NCBI RefSeq assembly: GCF_001941845.1
Contig: NZ_CP018870.1
Location: 6,920,001 to 6,984,000 of the forward strand
Source of the DNA: Streptomyces sp. TN58
GTDB taxonomy: Bacteria > Actinomycetota > Actinomycetes > Streptomycetales > Streptomycetaceae
Direction: 5' to 3'
DNA: 64,000 nt
The notes beneath the pieces are model-generated. The model searched no databases and was not told the DNA's origin. It saw only the letters and a list, made by a program, of their open reading frames with translations. Both the position numbers and the translations under genes were made by a program. Below are positions 52,619 to 61,406 of this stretch, piece by piece (position 1 is the stretch's first letter; the number at the start of each line of letters is the position of its first letter).

Positions 52619-53596
52619 ATGGCGTTGCTCCGTGAACGGGGGCTCACGCTGGGACGATGGACCGGCCGGCCCGGGGCGCGGCTGGAGAAGGACTCCGGCG
52701 ATCCGGACGTGGCGCGGGTGCGCGAGGCGGCCGCCGCGGCGGACTGGGATGCCGTGCGGGGCCTGTTGGAGGCGCGACCGGAGAGCCAGGACCGTACGGG
52801 GCTCCTGTGGGCCGTCGGCGACACGGCCGGCGTCGAGCGGTGGATCGGCGACGTGCTGAAGAGGGAGCCCCGGTCGGCGCTGGCGCTGACCGTCGCGGGC
52901 ATCCGCTACGTCAGCTGGGGCTGGGAGGCCCGGACCTCGGCGCGCGCGAAGGACGTCTCACGCGAGCAGTTCGAGGTCTTCCACTCCCGGCTGCGGCAGG
53001 CCGAGGAGTGGCTGTACGAGGCTGCCGAGCTCGAACCGGGCTGGACCTCGCCCTGGTACGTCCTCCAAGTCACCGGCCGCGGTCTGCAGGTCGGGCAGGT
53101 CACGGCGCGCCGCCGGTTCGAGGCGACCGTGCGCCGGAACCCGCACCACATGGGGGCGCACACGCAGCAGTTGCAGCAGATCTGCAAGAAGTGGGGCGGG
53201 TCGCACGAGGAGATGCACGCGTTCGCCCGTGAGTCCGTGTTCAAGGCTCCTGGCGGCACGCCGCTGGGCCGACTGGTGCCGGACGCGCACATCGAGGAAT
53301 GGCTGTCGCTCGACTCGGGCCCTGACGCCGCGTACATGAGCCGGCCCGAGGTGGCGGAGTCGCTGAGGCAGGCGGCGGACCACTCGTACCGGCATCCGGA
53401 CTTCGTGCACGAGGGTTCCTGGCTGGGGCTGCTGAACAGCTTCGCGATGGCGTTCTCGCTGGCAGGGGACCGGGCCTCCGCTCGGCAGTGCTTCCAGGCC
53501 ACGCAGGGGCGGGTCACGGAGTCCCCGTGGGACTACCTGAACGGCTCCGACCCCGTCGCGGCCTACCGCAAGCACCGCTCGGCCGCCGGGCGCTGA
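52619..53596 (+). CDS. DUF4034-like helical repeat protein (soluble paralogue)
   Basis: A 325-residue soluble helical protein from ATG 52619 (AAGGGGTGGGG upstream). A longer frame exists, but its first 30 residues are unlike the family. NPHHMGAHTQQLQQICKKWGGSHEEMHAFARESVFKAPGGTPLGRLV aligns with the neighbouring divergent gene, and the end DYLNGSDPVAAYRKHR parallels its partner. There is no membrane segment. It precedes the HSP90 gene by 110 bases on the same strand, so it may share that operon. Confidence 0.8.
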   Translation: MALLRERGLTLGRWTGRPGARLEKDSGDPDVARVREAAAAADWDAVRGLLEARPESQDRTGLLWAVGDTAGVERWIGDVLKREPRSALALTVAGIRYVSWGWEARTSARAKDVSREQFEVFHSRLRQAEEWLYEAAELEPGWTSPWYVLQVTGRGLQVGQVTARRRFEATVRRNPHHMGAHTQQLQQICKKWGGSHEEMHAFARESVFKAPGGTPLGRLVPDAHIEEWLSLDSGPDAAYMSRPEVAESLRQAADHSYRHPDFVHEGSWLGLLNSFAMAFSLAGDRASARQCFQATQGRVTESPWDYLNGSDPVAAYRKHRSAAGR

Positions 53597-53706
53597 CCCG
53601 CGGGGCGCGCGCCGTGACCGGCGCCGCGCCCGCCCTTGCCCCCCATCGTCCGTTCTCCGCCCGCGCCCTTCGCATGCGCGGGCGCGCCAGTGAAGGATTC
53701 CGCCCG

Positions 53707-55569
53707 GTGCCACCGTCCGAGACCGCCCACACCTTCCAGGTCGACCTGCGCGGTCTGGTCGACCTGCTCTCCCACCACCTCTACTCAAGTCCCCGCGTCT
53801 ATCTGCGCGAGCTGTTGCAGAACGCCGTGGACGCCATCACCGCCCGGCAGGCCGCGGCCCCTGACGCGCCCGGCGCGATCACCGTGCGTATCGGTGACAC
53901 GCTCACCGTCACGGACACCGGCATCGGTCTGACCGAGGCCGATGTCCACCGCTTCCTCGCCACCATCGGCCGCAGCTCCAAGCGGACCGCCGAGGGCGCC
54001 CTGGACGGTGCCGGACTTGAGTCCGCCCGCGGCGAGTTCATCGGCCAGTTCGGCATCGGTCTGCTGGCGTGCTTCGTCGTCGCCGACGAGATCACCGTGC
54101 TCAGTCGGTCCGCAGCCGACCCGGCGGCACCGGCGGTCGAGTGGCGCGGTCACTCCGACGGCCGGTACACGATCCGTACGCTGCCGTCGTCGGCCGTTCC
54201 GGAGCCGGGCACGACCGTGCGGCTCGTCCCGCGGGCCGACAACGCCGAGTGGACGAGCCCGCGGCGGGTCGTCGACCTGGCCCGGCACTACGGCAGCCTG
54301 CTGCGGCACGAGGTCACCGTCGTGGGCCCGGACGGCGAGAAGGAGCGGATCAACGACACGCCGCCGTGGGAGCAGACCCACCGCTCCCCGCTGGCCCGCC
54401 GCGAGGCGCTGACCGCGTACTGCCGCGACCTGTTCGACTTCACCCCGCTCGACACCATCGAGCTGGACCTGCCGGCGGCCGGGCTGCGCGGAGTCGCGTA
54501 CGTGCTGCCGACGCCGGTGAGCCCCGCGCAACGGGCGGGGCACCGGGTCCACCTGAAGGGCATGCTGCTCACCGACCAGGCGCGCGAGCTGCTGCCGGAC
54601 TGGGCGTTCTTCGTGCGCTGCGTGGTCGACACCACGAGCCTGCGGCCGACCGCCTCGCGCGAGTCGCTGTACGAGGACGGCACGCTGTCTGCCGTACGGG
54701 ATGCCCTGGGCGACCGGATCCGGGACTGGCTCACCGGGCTCGCGGCCAGCGACCCGGCGCTGCTGCACCGGTTCATCGACACGCACCACCTCGCGGTGAA
54801 GGCGCTGGCGCGGTACGACGACGAGCTGCTGCGGGTGGTGCTGCCGTGGCTGCCGTTCGAGACCACCGACGGCAACGTCACGCTGGAGGAGTTCGCACGC
54901 ACGCACCCGACGCTGCTGGTCACCCGCAGTGTGGAGGAGTTCCGGCAGGTCGCCCCGATCGCCGCGGCGGCCGGTCTGGGTGTGGTCAACGGCGGTTACA
55001 CGTACGACCGCGATCTCGTGCACCGGCTGCCGGAGATCCGTCCGGGCACGTCCGTGAGCGACCTCGACCCGGCCACGGTCACCGCCCATCTGGACGCGGT
55101 GGACCCGACGGCCGAGCTGCGCGCGGCGGCGTTCCTGGCCGTCGCCAGGGAGACGATCGGCGTGCACGACTGCCACGTCGTGCTGCGCGATTTCCAGCCG
55201 GTGACCGCCCCGGCACTGCTGCTCGACAACCGGGAGGCGCGCCACGAGCGGTCCCGGTCGAGCCTCGCCGCCGAGAGTGACGGTCTGTGGGCCGACATCC
55301 TGGGTTCTCTGCGGCACGAGACGCCGCGCGCCCAGCTGGTCCTGAACCACCTGAACCCGCTGGTGCGCCAGGCGATCACGATCTCCGAACGCGGTCTGGC
55401 GGTCACCACCGCCGAGGCGCTGTACGGGCAGGCCCTGCTGCTCAGCCGCCGCCCGCTGAAGGCGAGCGAGAGCGCCCTGCTGAACCGGGCCTTCATCGGC
55501 CTGCTCACCCACGCCATGCACAACCCCGGCACGGACGCGGACGGCTCCGGGCCCCGGAAGGACATCTGA
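53707..55569 (+). CDS. HSP90 family (HtpG-like) ATPase
   Basis: A 620-residue protein. The GHKL ATPase motifs are YLRELLQNAVDA (Glu35, Asn39), VTDTGIGL (Asp70) and GQFGIGLL (about 114-121). The middle domain contains DLFDFTPLDTIELDLPAAGLRG and RCVVDTTSLRPTASRESLYED, where HtpG has its catalytic loop; the C-terminal dimerisation part diverges from housekeeping HtpG. This divergent group is found in actinobacteria. I chose GTG 53707 (AAGGA upstream). Its TGA overlaps the ATG of the TPR gene by one base, so the proteins are made together. Confidence 0.9.
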   Translation: MPPSETAHTFQVDLRGLVDLLSHHLYSSPRVYLRELLQNAVDAITARQAAAPDAPGAITVRIGDTLTVTDTGIGLTEADVHRFLATIGRSSKRTAEGALDGAGLESARGEFIGQFGIGLLACFVVADEITVLSRSAADPAAPAVEWRGHSDGRYTIRTLPSSAVPEPGTTVRLVPRADNAEWTSPRRVVDLARHYGSLLRHEVTVVGPDGEKERINDTPPWEQTHRSPLARREALTAYCRDLFDFTPLDTIELDLPAAGLRGVAYVLPTPVSPAQRAGHRVHLKGMLLTDQARELLPDWAFFVRCVVDTTSLRPTASRESLYEDGTLSAVRDALGDRIRDWLTGLAASDPALLHRFIDTHHLAVKALARYDDELLRVVLPWLPFETTDGNVTLEEFARTHPTLLVTRSVEEFRQVAPIAAAAGLGVVNGGYTYDRDLVHRLPEIRPGTSVSDLDPATVTAHLDAVDPTAELRAAAFLAVARETIGVHDCHVVLRDFQPVTAPALLLDNREARHERSRSSLAAESDGLWADILGSLRHETPRAQLVLNHLNPLVRQAITISERGLAVTTAEALYGQALLLSRRPLKASESALLNRAFIGLLTHAMHNPGTDADGSGPRKDI

Positions 55570-58500
55570 TGCTGGACACCCCCGAGGCCGTGATCGAGGC
55601 GCTGCGCGAGAACCACGACCGCCCGCACGGTCTGCAGCGCACCGTCACCGCCGAAGAGCTCGTCGAGGCTGCCGGGCAGTTCGAGAAGCCGGACGTCTTG
55701 GTCACGGCCCTGCTGGAGCTGATGTCGGCGTACGAGTTCACCGGCGAGTACCGCAAGTCGCCGGTCGTCTTCGGCCGGCTGCTGAAGCTCTGGGACGAGT
55801 CGCCCGAGGAGTTCAGCGAGTGGGAGGCCCACCAGGTCTACTGGCGGTTCAAGTGGGTGGCGACCTCGCTGCTCGACGTGCCCGAGGTGCCGCTGGCCTC
55901 GATCCAAGGCTGGATCGACGAGATGCGCACCCGGTACGAGAAGGCCGAGCACGGCATGCAGCCGGTGGCGGCGATGCGCTATCACGTTGCGGCCCACACG
56001 GGCGTCGGGGTGGCCGACGCGTACGACCTGTGGGTCACCCGGCCGCGTACCGAACTCAGCGACTGCGAGGCGTGCGAGACCCGGCACCTGGCCGCCCACC
56101 AGATGGACGGCGGCGACGACGCCCGGGCCCTCGACACCCTGCAGGCAGTCCTGGACGGGGCGATCGGCTGCTCCGAGGAGCCGCAGATGAGCCAGGCGCT
56201 CGCCCTCGCGGCGCTGCTGCGCTCCGGCCGGCTCGACGAGGCGCGCTCCCACCACCTGACCGGCTACCGCCGGGTCCGCGGCAACACCGGCATGCAGACC
56301 TGGGTCGGCCGGCACCTGGAGTTCTGCGTGCTGTCCCGCAACGAGGGCCGCGGTCTGGAGATTCTCGCGGAGAACCGGCCGCTGTTCGAGGCGACCGGTG
56401 CTCCGCACGCCCATCTGGACTTCCTGACCGGCGTCGAACTGCTGATCGCCCGGATCGTGGAGGACGGGCACGCCGACACGGTCGTCGCGGGCCCGCCGGG
56501 ACGGAACTGGACGGCGGACGGACTGCTCGCCCATGTGCGCGCCGAGGCGGATCGCCTGACCGCGGCGTTCGACGCCCGTAACGGAACCACGGCGGTCGGC
56601 GACCGCCGTCGTGAGCGTCTGGCGCAGCGTCCGCTGCTCGACGCGCCGCTGCCGCTGGGGCTGCGGACGTCCGTCGCCCGGGCGGCGGCAGGCACCGCCG
56701 CGCCGGTGGCGGTTCCCGCCACTGCGGCTTCCGCCGCCGTCGAGATCCCCGACGACTTCGTCGCCCTGGTGCGCGAGGCACGGCGGATGGCGAACGCGGG
56801 GCACCCCGGGGACGCCCGGCTGTGGAACCGGATCACCGAGCGGCTGGCCGACGGCGGCGCGGTGCACGACGACCGGCTCGGCCCCGAGGAGCTGCTGCGG
56901 GCGGAACTCGCCGAGCAGCGGGCGGGCGAGCTGGCTATGGCGGAGCGCGACGACGAGGCCACCGTGGAGATGCGGCGGGCCGCGGAGCTGTACGAGCGGA
57001 TCGGCATGCCGTGGCAGGCGCTGGCGGCGCGGGCCCGTGCCCTGGCCTGGACGGACCCGGTGGCCGACGGGGACGCCGAGCCGGCCGGGAGCGCCGGGCG
57101 TCTGGACGCCGACGGGATCCGGGAGGCGTTGGACGAGCTGATGCGCGAGGCGGAGCGGCTGCAGACCGAAGCCCCGTTCACCGGGGTGGCCCTCGGGGTG
57201 GCGGAGGCGGCGGCCGGCGACGATCTGGCGCAGGAGCGCAAGCTCGCCTATCTCGCGGTGTTCTATGGGCGCACCTACGCGGCCTACCGGGAGCTGGGCC
57301 GCGGTGGTCCGGAGGCCGCCCCGGGCGCCGTCGAGCGCTTCGAGGCGTGCGTCCAGGCCCTGCACACCGAGGCGGAGCGGCTGTCCGTCCCCCACCAGGT
57401 CGCCAACGCACGGCAGTTCGCCGCAGACGTGGCAGGCCGCCACGGCGACCTCGTGCGCGCCGAGGAGGGGCTGCGCGCCGTGCTGAAGGACCTGGAGGCC
57501 GCCGACCGGCCGTGGCGCGGCTCGCGCCCGCGCGCCCTGCTCGCCCAGATCCTGTTGGCACGGGAGCGACCGCAGGAGGCGGTAGAGCTGCTGCACCAGG
57601 CGATCGCGGACGCGGTGCGGTACGACGACGCGGACTTCCCGATGGCGCCGACGTACGCGATGCTCGGCCACGCGGCCTCGCACCTGGGCGACCACACGGG
57701 CGCGGTGCGCCACCTGTCGGAGGCGGCCGCGCGGTTCGACCAGTCCGGAGAGTCCGAGGAGGCGGCGGACGTGCGGCTGCGGCTGGTCGACGTCCTGATG
57801 CGGACGGGCCGGCAGGCCGACGCGGTAGCGGTCCTGGAGTCGCTGGTCGCCGAGGGGGCGGCGGCCGCGCTCGACGAGCGGACGGTCGCCCAGGCTCGGC
57901 TCACGCTGGCCCGAGGGTTGCGGGACCTGGGGGAGTTCCTGCCGTCCGCCGAGGAGTTCCTGCGGGTGGCGGACGCCGTCTCCGGCTGGGAGGACGACGC
58001 CCCCATCCAGACCATGGTGACCGCTGACACGGCCATCGCGCTGGCTCTGGCGGACCGCTGGGACGCGGCGGGCACGGCGTACGAGCGGGCGTTGGCGGCG
58101 CACGCGCAGGCGCCGAACCCGTCCCTGCTCATGCACATGATGTGCGAGTTCGCGCGTCTGGTCATGAACGCGCGGGGCTCGGAGGGCCTGGAGACGGCGC
58201 TGAAGCATCTCGCCGAGGCGGACGCGCTGGCGGCATCCGTGCCGGAGGGCACGGAGGGATTCGTGCCCTGGTGCGAGCGGGGCGCCGTGCACTACCGCAG
58301 GGGCCGTGTCCTGGCGGAGGCGGAGCGGTTCGAGGAGGCCCTGGCCGAGACGGAGGCCGCCGTCGCCGCCAACGAACAGGGCGGCGAGGAAGGCGAGTTG
58401 GCGCGTGCCGAGGCGGTCCGGATCGCCGCGCTGATCGAGGGCAACGCGCTGCGCCGGTTCGAGGAGGCCATCGCCCGGCTGACGGCGGCGTCGGCACGCT

Positions 58501-58577
58501 GCCGGCAGGCCGGCCTCTCGGAGGCGGCGCAGATCCTCGAAGCGCTGCGGCAGGACTACATGTCGCGGCTGACGTAA
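55569..58577 (+). CDS. Large TPR/helical-repeat protein, partner of HSP90
   Basis: A 1002-residue protein composed almost wholly of TPR-like helix pairs, for example EKPDVLVTALLELMSAYEFTGEYRKSP, DDARALDTLQAVLDGAIG, RPQEAVELLHQAIADAV, GDHTGAVRHLSEAAARFDQSGESEEAADVRLRLVDVLMRTGRQADAVAVLESL. A flexible Ala/Pro segment near 370-395 splits it in two. There is no membrane or catalytic motif. TPR proteins are classical HSP90 co-chaperones, and the overlap (TGATG) with the HSP90 gene argues for a complex. A perfect terminator follows 31 bases later. Confidence 0.88.
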   Translation: MLDTPEAVIEALRENHDRPHGLQRTVTAEELVEAAGQFEKPDVLVTALLELMSAYEFTGEYRKSPVVFGRLLKLWDESPEEFSEWEAHQVYWRFKWVATSLLDVPEVPLASIQGWIDEMRTRYEKAEHGMQPVAAMRYHVAAHTGVGVADAYDLWVTRPRTELSDCEACETRHLAAHQMDGGDDARALDTLQAVLDGAIGCSEEPQMSQALALAALLRSGRLDEARSHHLTGYRRVRGNTGMQTWVGRHLEFCVLSRNEGRGLEILAENRPLFEATGAPHAHLDFLTGVELLIARIVEDGHADTVVAGPPGRNWTADGLLAHVRAEADRLTAAFDARNGTTAVGDRRRERLAQRPLLDAPLPLGLRTSVARAAAGTAAPVAVPATAASAAVEIPDDFVALVREARRMANAGHPGDARLWNRITERLADGGAVHDDRLGPEELLRAELAEQRAGELAMAERDDEATVEMRRAAELYERIGMPWQALAARARALAWTDPVADGDAEPAGSAGRLDADGIREALDELMREAERLQTEAPFTGVALGVAEAAAGDDLAQERKLAYLAVFYGRTYAAYRELGRGGPEAAPGAVERFEACVQALHTEAERLSVPHQVANARQFAADVAGRHGDLVRAEEGLRAVLKDLEAADRPWRGSRPRALLAQILLARERPQEAVELLHQAIADAVRYDDADFPMAPTYAMLGHAASHLGDHTGAVRHLSEAAARFDQSGESEEAADVRLRLVDVLMRTGRQADAVAVLESLVAEGAAAALDERTVAQARLTLARGLRDLGEFLPSAEEFLRVADAVSGWEDDAPIQTMVTADTAIALALADRWDAAGTAYERALAAHAQAPNPSLLMHMMCEFARLVMNARGSEGLETALKHLAEADALAASVPEGTEGFVPWCERGAVHYRRGRVLAEAERFEEALAETEAAVAANEQGGEEGELARAEAVRIAALIEGNALRRFEEAIARLTAASARCRQAGLSEAAQILEALRQDYMSRLT

Positions 58578-58608
58578 GGCCGTTGAGCCGGCGTCGCACC
58601 CAACCGCC

Positions 58609-58643
58609 CCCGGGCCCGGCCGTGCACTACGGCCGGGCCCGGG
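58609..58643 (+). terminator. Perfect 15-bp terminator after the HSP90-TPR operon
   Basis: CCCGGGCCCGGCCGT (58609-58623) pairs exactly with ACGGCCGGGCCCGGG (58629-58643), loop of 5. It ends directly before the yjbQ remnant. Confidence 0.85.
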
Positions 58644-58653
58644 CCAGCGAGAA

Positions 58654-58693
58654 CAATCCGGAGCGGCATGTGCGGCTGTCCTTCCTGGGATAG
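58654..58693 (+). pseudogene. 3' remnant of a second yjbQ gene
   Basis: The last dozen codons read NNPERHVRLSFLG followed by TAG. They match the C-terminus of the intact YjbQ protein at 50309-50737 (DNPERQVRLTFLG), and AACAATCCGGAGCG-like DNA is shared. The rest of the gene is missing; the HSP90-TPR terminator lies directly upstream. It looks like the distal end of a gene cut or replaced when the HSP90 block arrived. Confidence 0.75.
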
Positions 58694-58790
58694 CCGCCGA
58701 CCTGCACCGGGCTCCGGCAGCGGTCGGGACGAGTCGCGCGGCGGCGACCGGTCCGGCGACCACCACCGGAGCCGGGGCGGGGTGCGGACG

Positions 58791-61058
58791 TCAGCTCGTC
58801 AGGGACGTCCACACGGTCAGCGGGCGGTCGTCGACGCTGATCCGGTCCTCGTGGCGGTGGCCGTCGCGGATCACGATGATCCGGTACTTGTCCTGGTGGA
58901 ACACCCAGAACAGGCTCAGGCCGTTGATCCGCTGCATGTCCGGTACGGCGAGGAACTCGTCGACCCGCGTGATCCCGTGCAGCGACCGCCACAGGTCGAG
59001 CCCGCGGTCGCCGCGCTCGATGACGTCCTGGTGCGCACTGCCGTCGGCGATCGAGATGAGCCGGTAGACCTGGCCGCCCATCAGGGTGTGGAACACCCAG
59101 TAGTAGCTCTTGCCGTTCATCCGCTGCATGTCGGGGACCGGCAGGAAGGCGTCGACCTGCTGCACCCCGCCGAGCGAAGTCCACGCGGACAGCGAGCGGT
59201 CCGGGCGGTCGATCCGGCCGGCCTGCTCGGGCGGGAGTCCGCTCTCCGCCCCGTCGGCGATCGAGATGAGCCGGTAGACCTGCCGGCCCTCCACGCTGTG
59301 GAACAGCCAGAACCGGCTGCGGCCGTTGACCTGCTGCTCGTCCGGAACGGGCAGGATCGCGTCGACCTTCGTGACCCCGGCGTAGCACGGCCAGGTGCTC
59401 AGCGGCCGGTCGGGGCGTTCGCGGGCGTCGCTGTGCTCGTCCCCCTCGGCGACGGAGAGGGTCCGGCAGACCGAGGTGCCGTCGCTGCCCGTCCCGTACG
59501 CCCAGTACCAGCTCCTGCCGCCGACCCGCTGCATGCCGGGGATGGGCAGGAAGGCGTCGGTCGGCCGGACGACGGCGGGCGGCTTGTCGGTCAGCCGGCC
59601 GTCACCGAGCAGGCGCAGCAGCCGCAGCGACGGCACGAAGCAGTAGACGGACCCCTCGGTGACGACGAACTGGCTCAGGCTCAGCTGCGTGGTCTTCCCG
59701 GGCGTCTCGTAACTGAGCGTGCCGGCGGCCCCGACCATTCCGTCGGGGCCGGGCTTCTCGGTCCGGTTCGGGGGGAAGTCGGGACTGTCGATCCACGCCT
59801 TCTGGATGAACTCGAACTGCTGCACGAGGTCCGACTGGTAGCAGACGAAGAGCAGGCCGCGCTTCTCGTCGGGCCCGCCCCCCTCCGCGGCGGGGTCGAA
59901 CGGCGCGCCGTAGGGAGCGCCGCGGCGGATGATGCGGCGCCGGTCCATGACCGGGTTCTCGTCGAACGGCGCGTCCCCGGGCCTCTCCTGGAGGCCGTCG
60001 CGGGGATTGGTTTTGCGCAGGTGCGAGAAGAGGGGGGTGAGGAAGCCCTCGGGGTCGTTGCGGTAGCCGAAGTCGTTGTCCTCGCCGGCCAGCGCGTTGG
60101 ACGGCTTGTCGGCGTGCGGGCACGTCGCGACGGGGGTGCCGGAACGCCACCGGCCGACGAGGCGGGCCGCGAGCCACTCCACGGTGGCCTCGGGCGGCAC
60201 CACCTTGGCCTGCTTGAGGACCTTGAGCTGCCCGGCGACCTGGGACCAGAAGCCCGGGACGTCCTGGCCGAGCCGACGCACCACCTGGAAGCTGCCGTTC
60301 TCGGCCCAGTCGGGCATCTCGCGCGGCTCGCTGTCGACCCGGTCGTGGCCGACCACGAACTCCCCGGGCGGGATCAGCCGGGTGCCGTGATGGCCCTTGA
60401 CGTACTCGGGCCTGGCCGGATCCGGTTCGTCGAAGCCGATCACACCGGGCTCGCTCACTCCGTCCTTGAAGCCGAAGTGCTCCTTGCCCCTGCGGTTGCC
60501 GGGCAGTGTGGCGGCGTCCTGCTGGAAGACAATCACGATCTTCGCCGCGGCGCAGGCCTCCCGCTGCTGCCGGACCGCCGCCTGGAGGTCCTCGACGGTG
60601 TCGGAGGCGACGGTGAGGACGGCGTGGACGGTCTGGCCCCTGCCGTTGCCGTTGCCGAACAGCCACATCCCCGGTGCGCTGTCGCCGGTGTCCCCCAGGG
60701 CCCGCTTGTCCGAGCCCTGCTTGAAGGCCTCCAGTCCGCTGAGGGGCCGGACGGAGGGCAGGGGGTCCTTTCCGGTCAGCTCGCGCAGTCCCTCGTAGGT
60801 GAAGCTCACGTTGATCCAGGTGGCCTTCAGCGTCTGCGGGTCGCCGCCGGCCGACGCCTTCCTGGCCATGCTGAAGGCGGCGTTGAACGTCGCCACCTGT
60901 CTCGTCGTGGAAATCTGCGGTTCCAGTGCCCTGACCCAGTTACGCGCCCTCGCAGGCTCCTCGAACTTGAGGAACAGCAGGGTCATCTGGTCCTTCTTGA
61001 AGCCCGCGAGCACATCGCCCTGGATGTCGTCGCTCTCGCGCAGCTTGAGATCGTCCAC
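58791..61058 (-). CDS. DyP-type peroxidase with four C-terminal hemopexin-like repeats
   Basis: A 755-residue protein. Residues 1-480 are a DyP-type haem peroxidase with the GFKDG motif (196-200) carrying the catalytic Asp, GTRLIPPGEFVVGH and the CYQSDLVQQFEFIQKAW segment. No signal peptide is seen. Residues 496-755 are four repeats of 60-70 residues (496-561, 562-631, 632-695, 696-755) with the core VDAFLPVPDMQR..YYWVF..GQVYRLISIADG, which suggests a four-bladed hemopexin-like propeller. The enzyme reduces H2O2 while oxidising dyes, phenols or lignin-like substrates; the propeller may bind substrate. H2O2 could come from the copper-radical oxidase encoded divergently. Confidence 0.9.
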   Translation of the reverse strand: MDDLKLRESDDIQGDVLAGFKKDQMTLLFLKFEEPARARNWVRALEPQISTTRQVATFNAAFSMARKASAGGDPQTLKATWINVSFTYEGLRELTGKDPLPSVRPLSGLEAFKQGSDKRALGDTGDSAPGMWLFGNGNGRGQTVHAVLTVASDTVEDLQAAVRQQREACAAAKIVIVFQQDAATLPGNRRGKEHFGFKDGVSEPGVIGFDEPDPARPEYVKGHHGTRLIPPGEFVVGHDRVDSEPREMPDWAENGSFQVVRRLGQDVPGFWSQVAGQLKVLKQAKVVPPEATVEWLAARLVGRWRSGTPVATCPHADKPSNALAGEDNDFGYRNDPEGFLTPLFSHLRKTNPRDGLQERPGDAPFDENPVMDRRRIIRRGAPYGAPFDPAAEGGGPDEKRGLLFVCYQSDLVQQFEFIQKAWIDSPDFPPNRTEKPGPDGMVGAAGTLSYETPGKTTQLSLSQFVVTEGSVYCFVPSLRLLRLLGDGRLTDKPPAVVRPTDAFLPIPGMQRVGGRSWYWAYGTGSDGTSVCRTLSVAEGDEHSDARERPDRPLSTWPCYAGVTKVDAILPVPDEQQVNGRSRFWLFHSVEGRQVYRLISIADGAESGLPPEQAGRIDRPDRSLSAWTSLGGVQQVDAFLPVPDMQRMNGKSYYWVFHTLMGGQVYRLISIADGSAHQDVIERGDRGLDLWRSLHGITRVDEFLAVPDMQRINGLSLFWVFHQDKYRIIVIRDGHRHEDRISVDDRPLTVWTSLTS

Positions 61059-61406
61059 CGAATTGCCCTCCAGAAGATCGACAACTCCGCACTCTGGTTG
61101 CGCGGAGTAATCGGACGGTACGCGGTGATCGTCTCCGTTTCCGGGGGCCGACTGGCCTCGCGTAGGTGCTCATCACTCGATCACCGTCGATAAACGGGCT
61201 GGTCGGAGGGCGCATGAGGCTCGGTGGGGCGCATTCGGCGCTCGGGATCACCCACCTGCACCGGTCGGCAGGACAAGTCGGCCGACGGGTGGGAACACTG
61301 ATCTTCGTCACTGTGCGTGCACAAGTGGCGGTCCTGGCGCGGACGCCTCCCGGCGTCCCCCTCGCCGGAACCCGCACCACCGCCCCCTTCCCAGCGAGGA
61401 GCCCCC
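61059..61406. promoter_or_regulatory. 348-base divergent intergenic region
   Basis: It separates the DyP peroxidase and the copper-radical oxidase genes, which start in opposite directions, and should contain both promoters. No gene, long hairpin or repeat is evident. The central part around 61100-61200 is somewhat AT-richer (TAATCGG, CATCACTCGATCACCGTCGATAA region). A shared regulator site is possible but not identifiable by eye. Confidence 0.45.
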
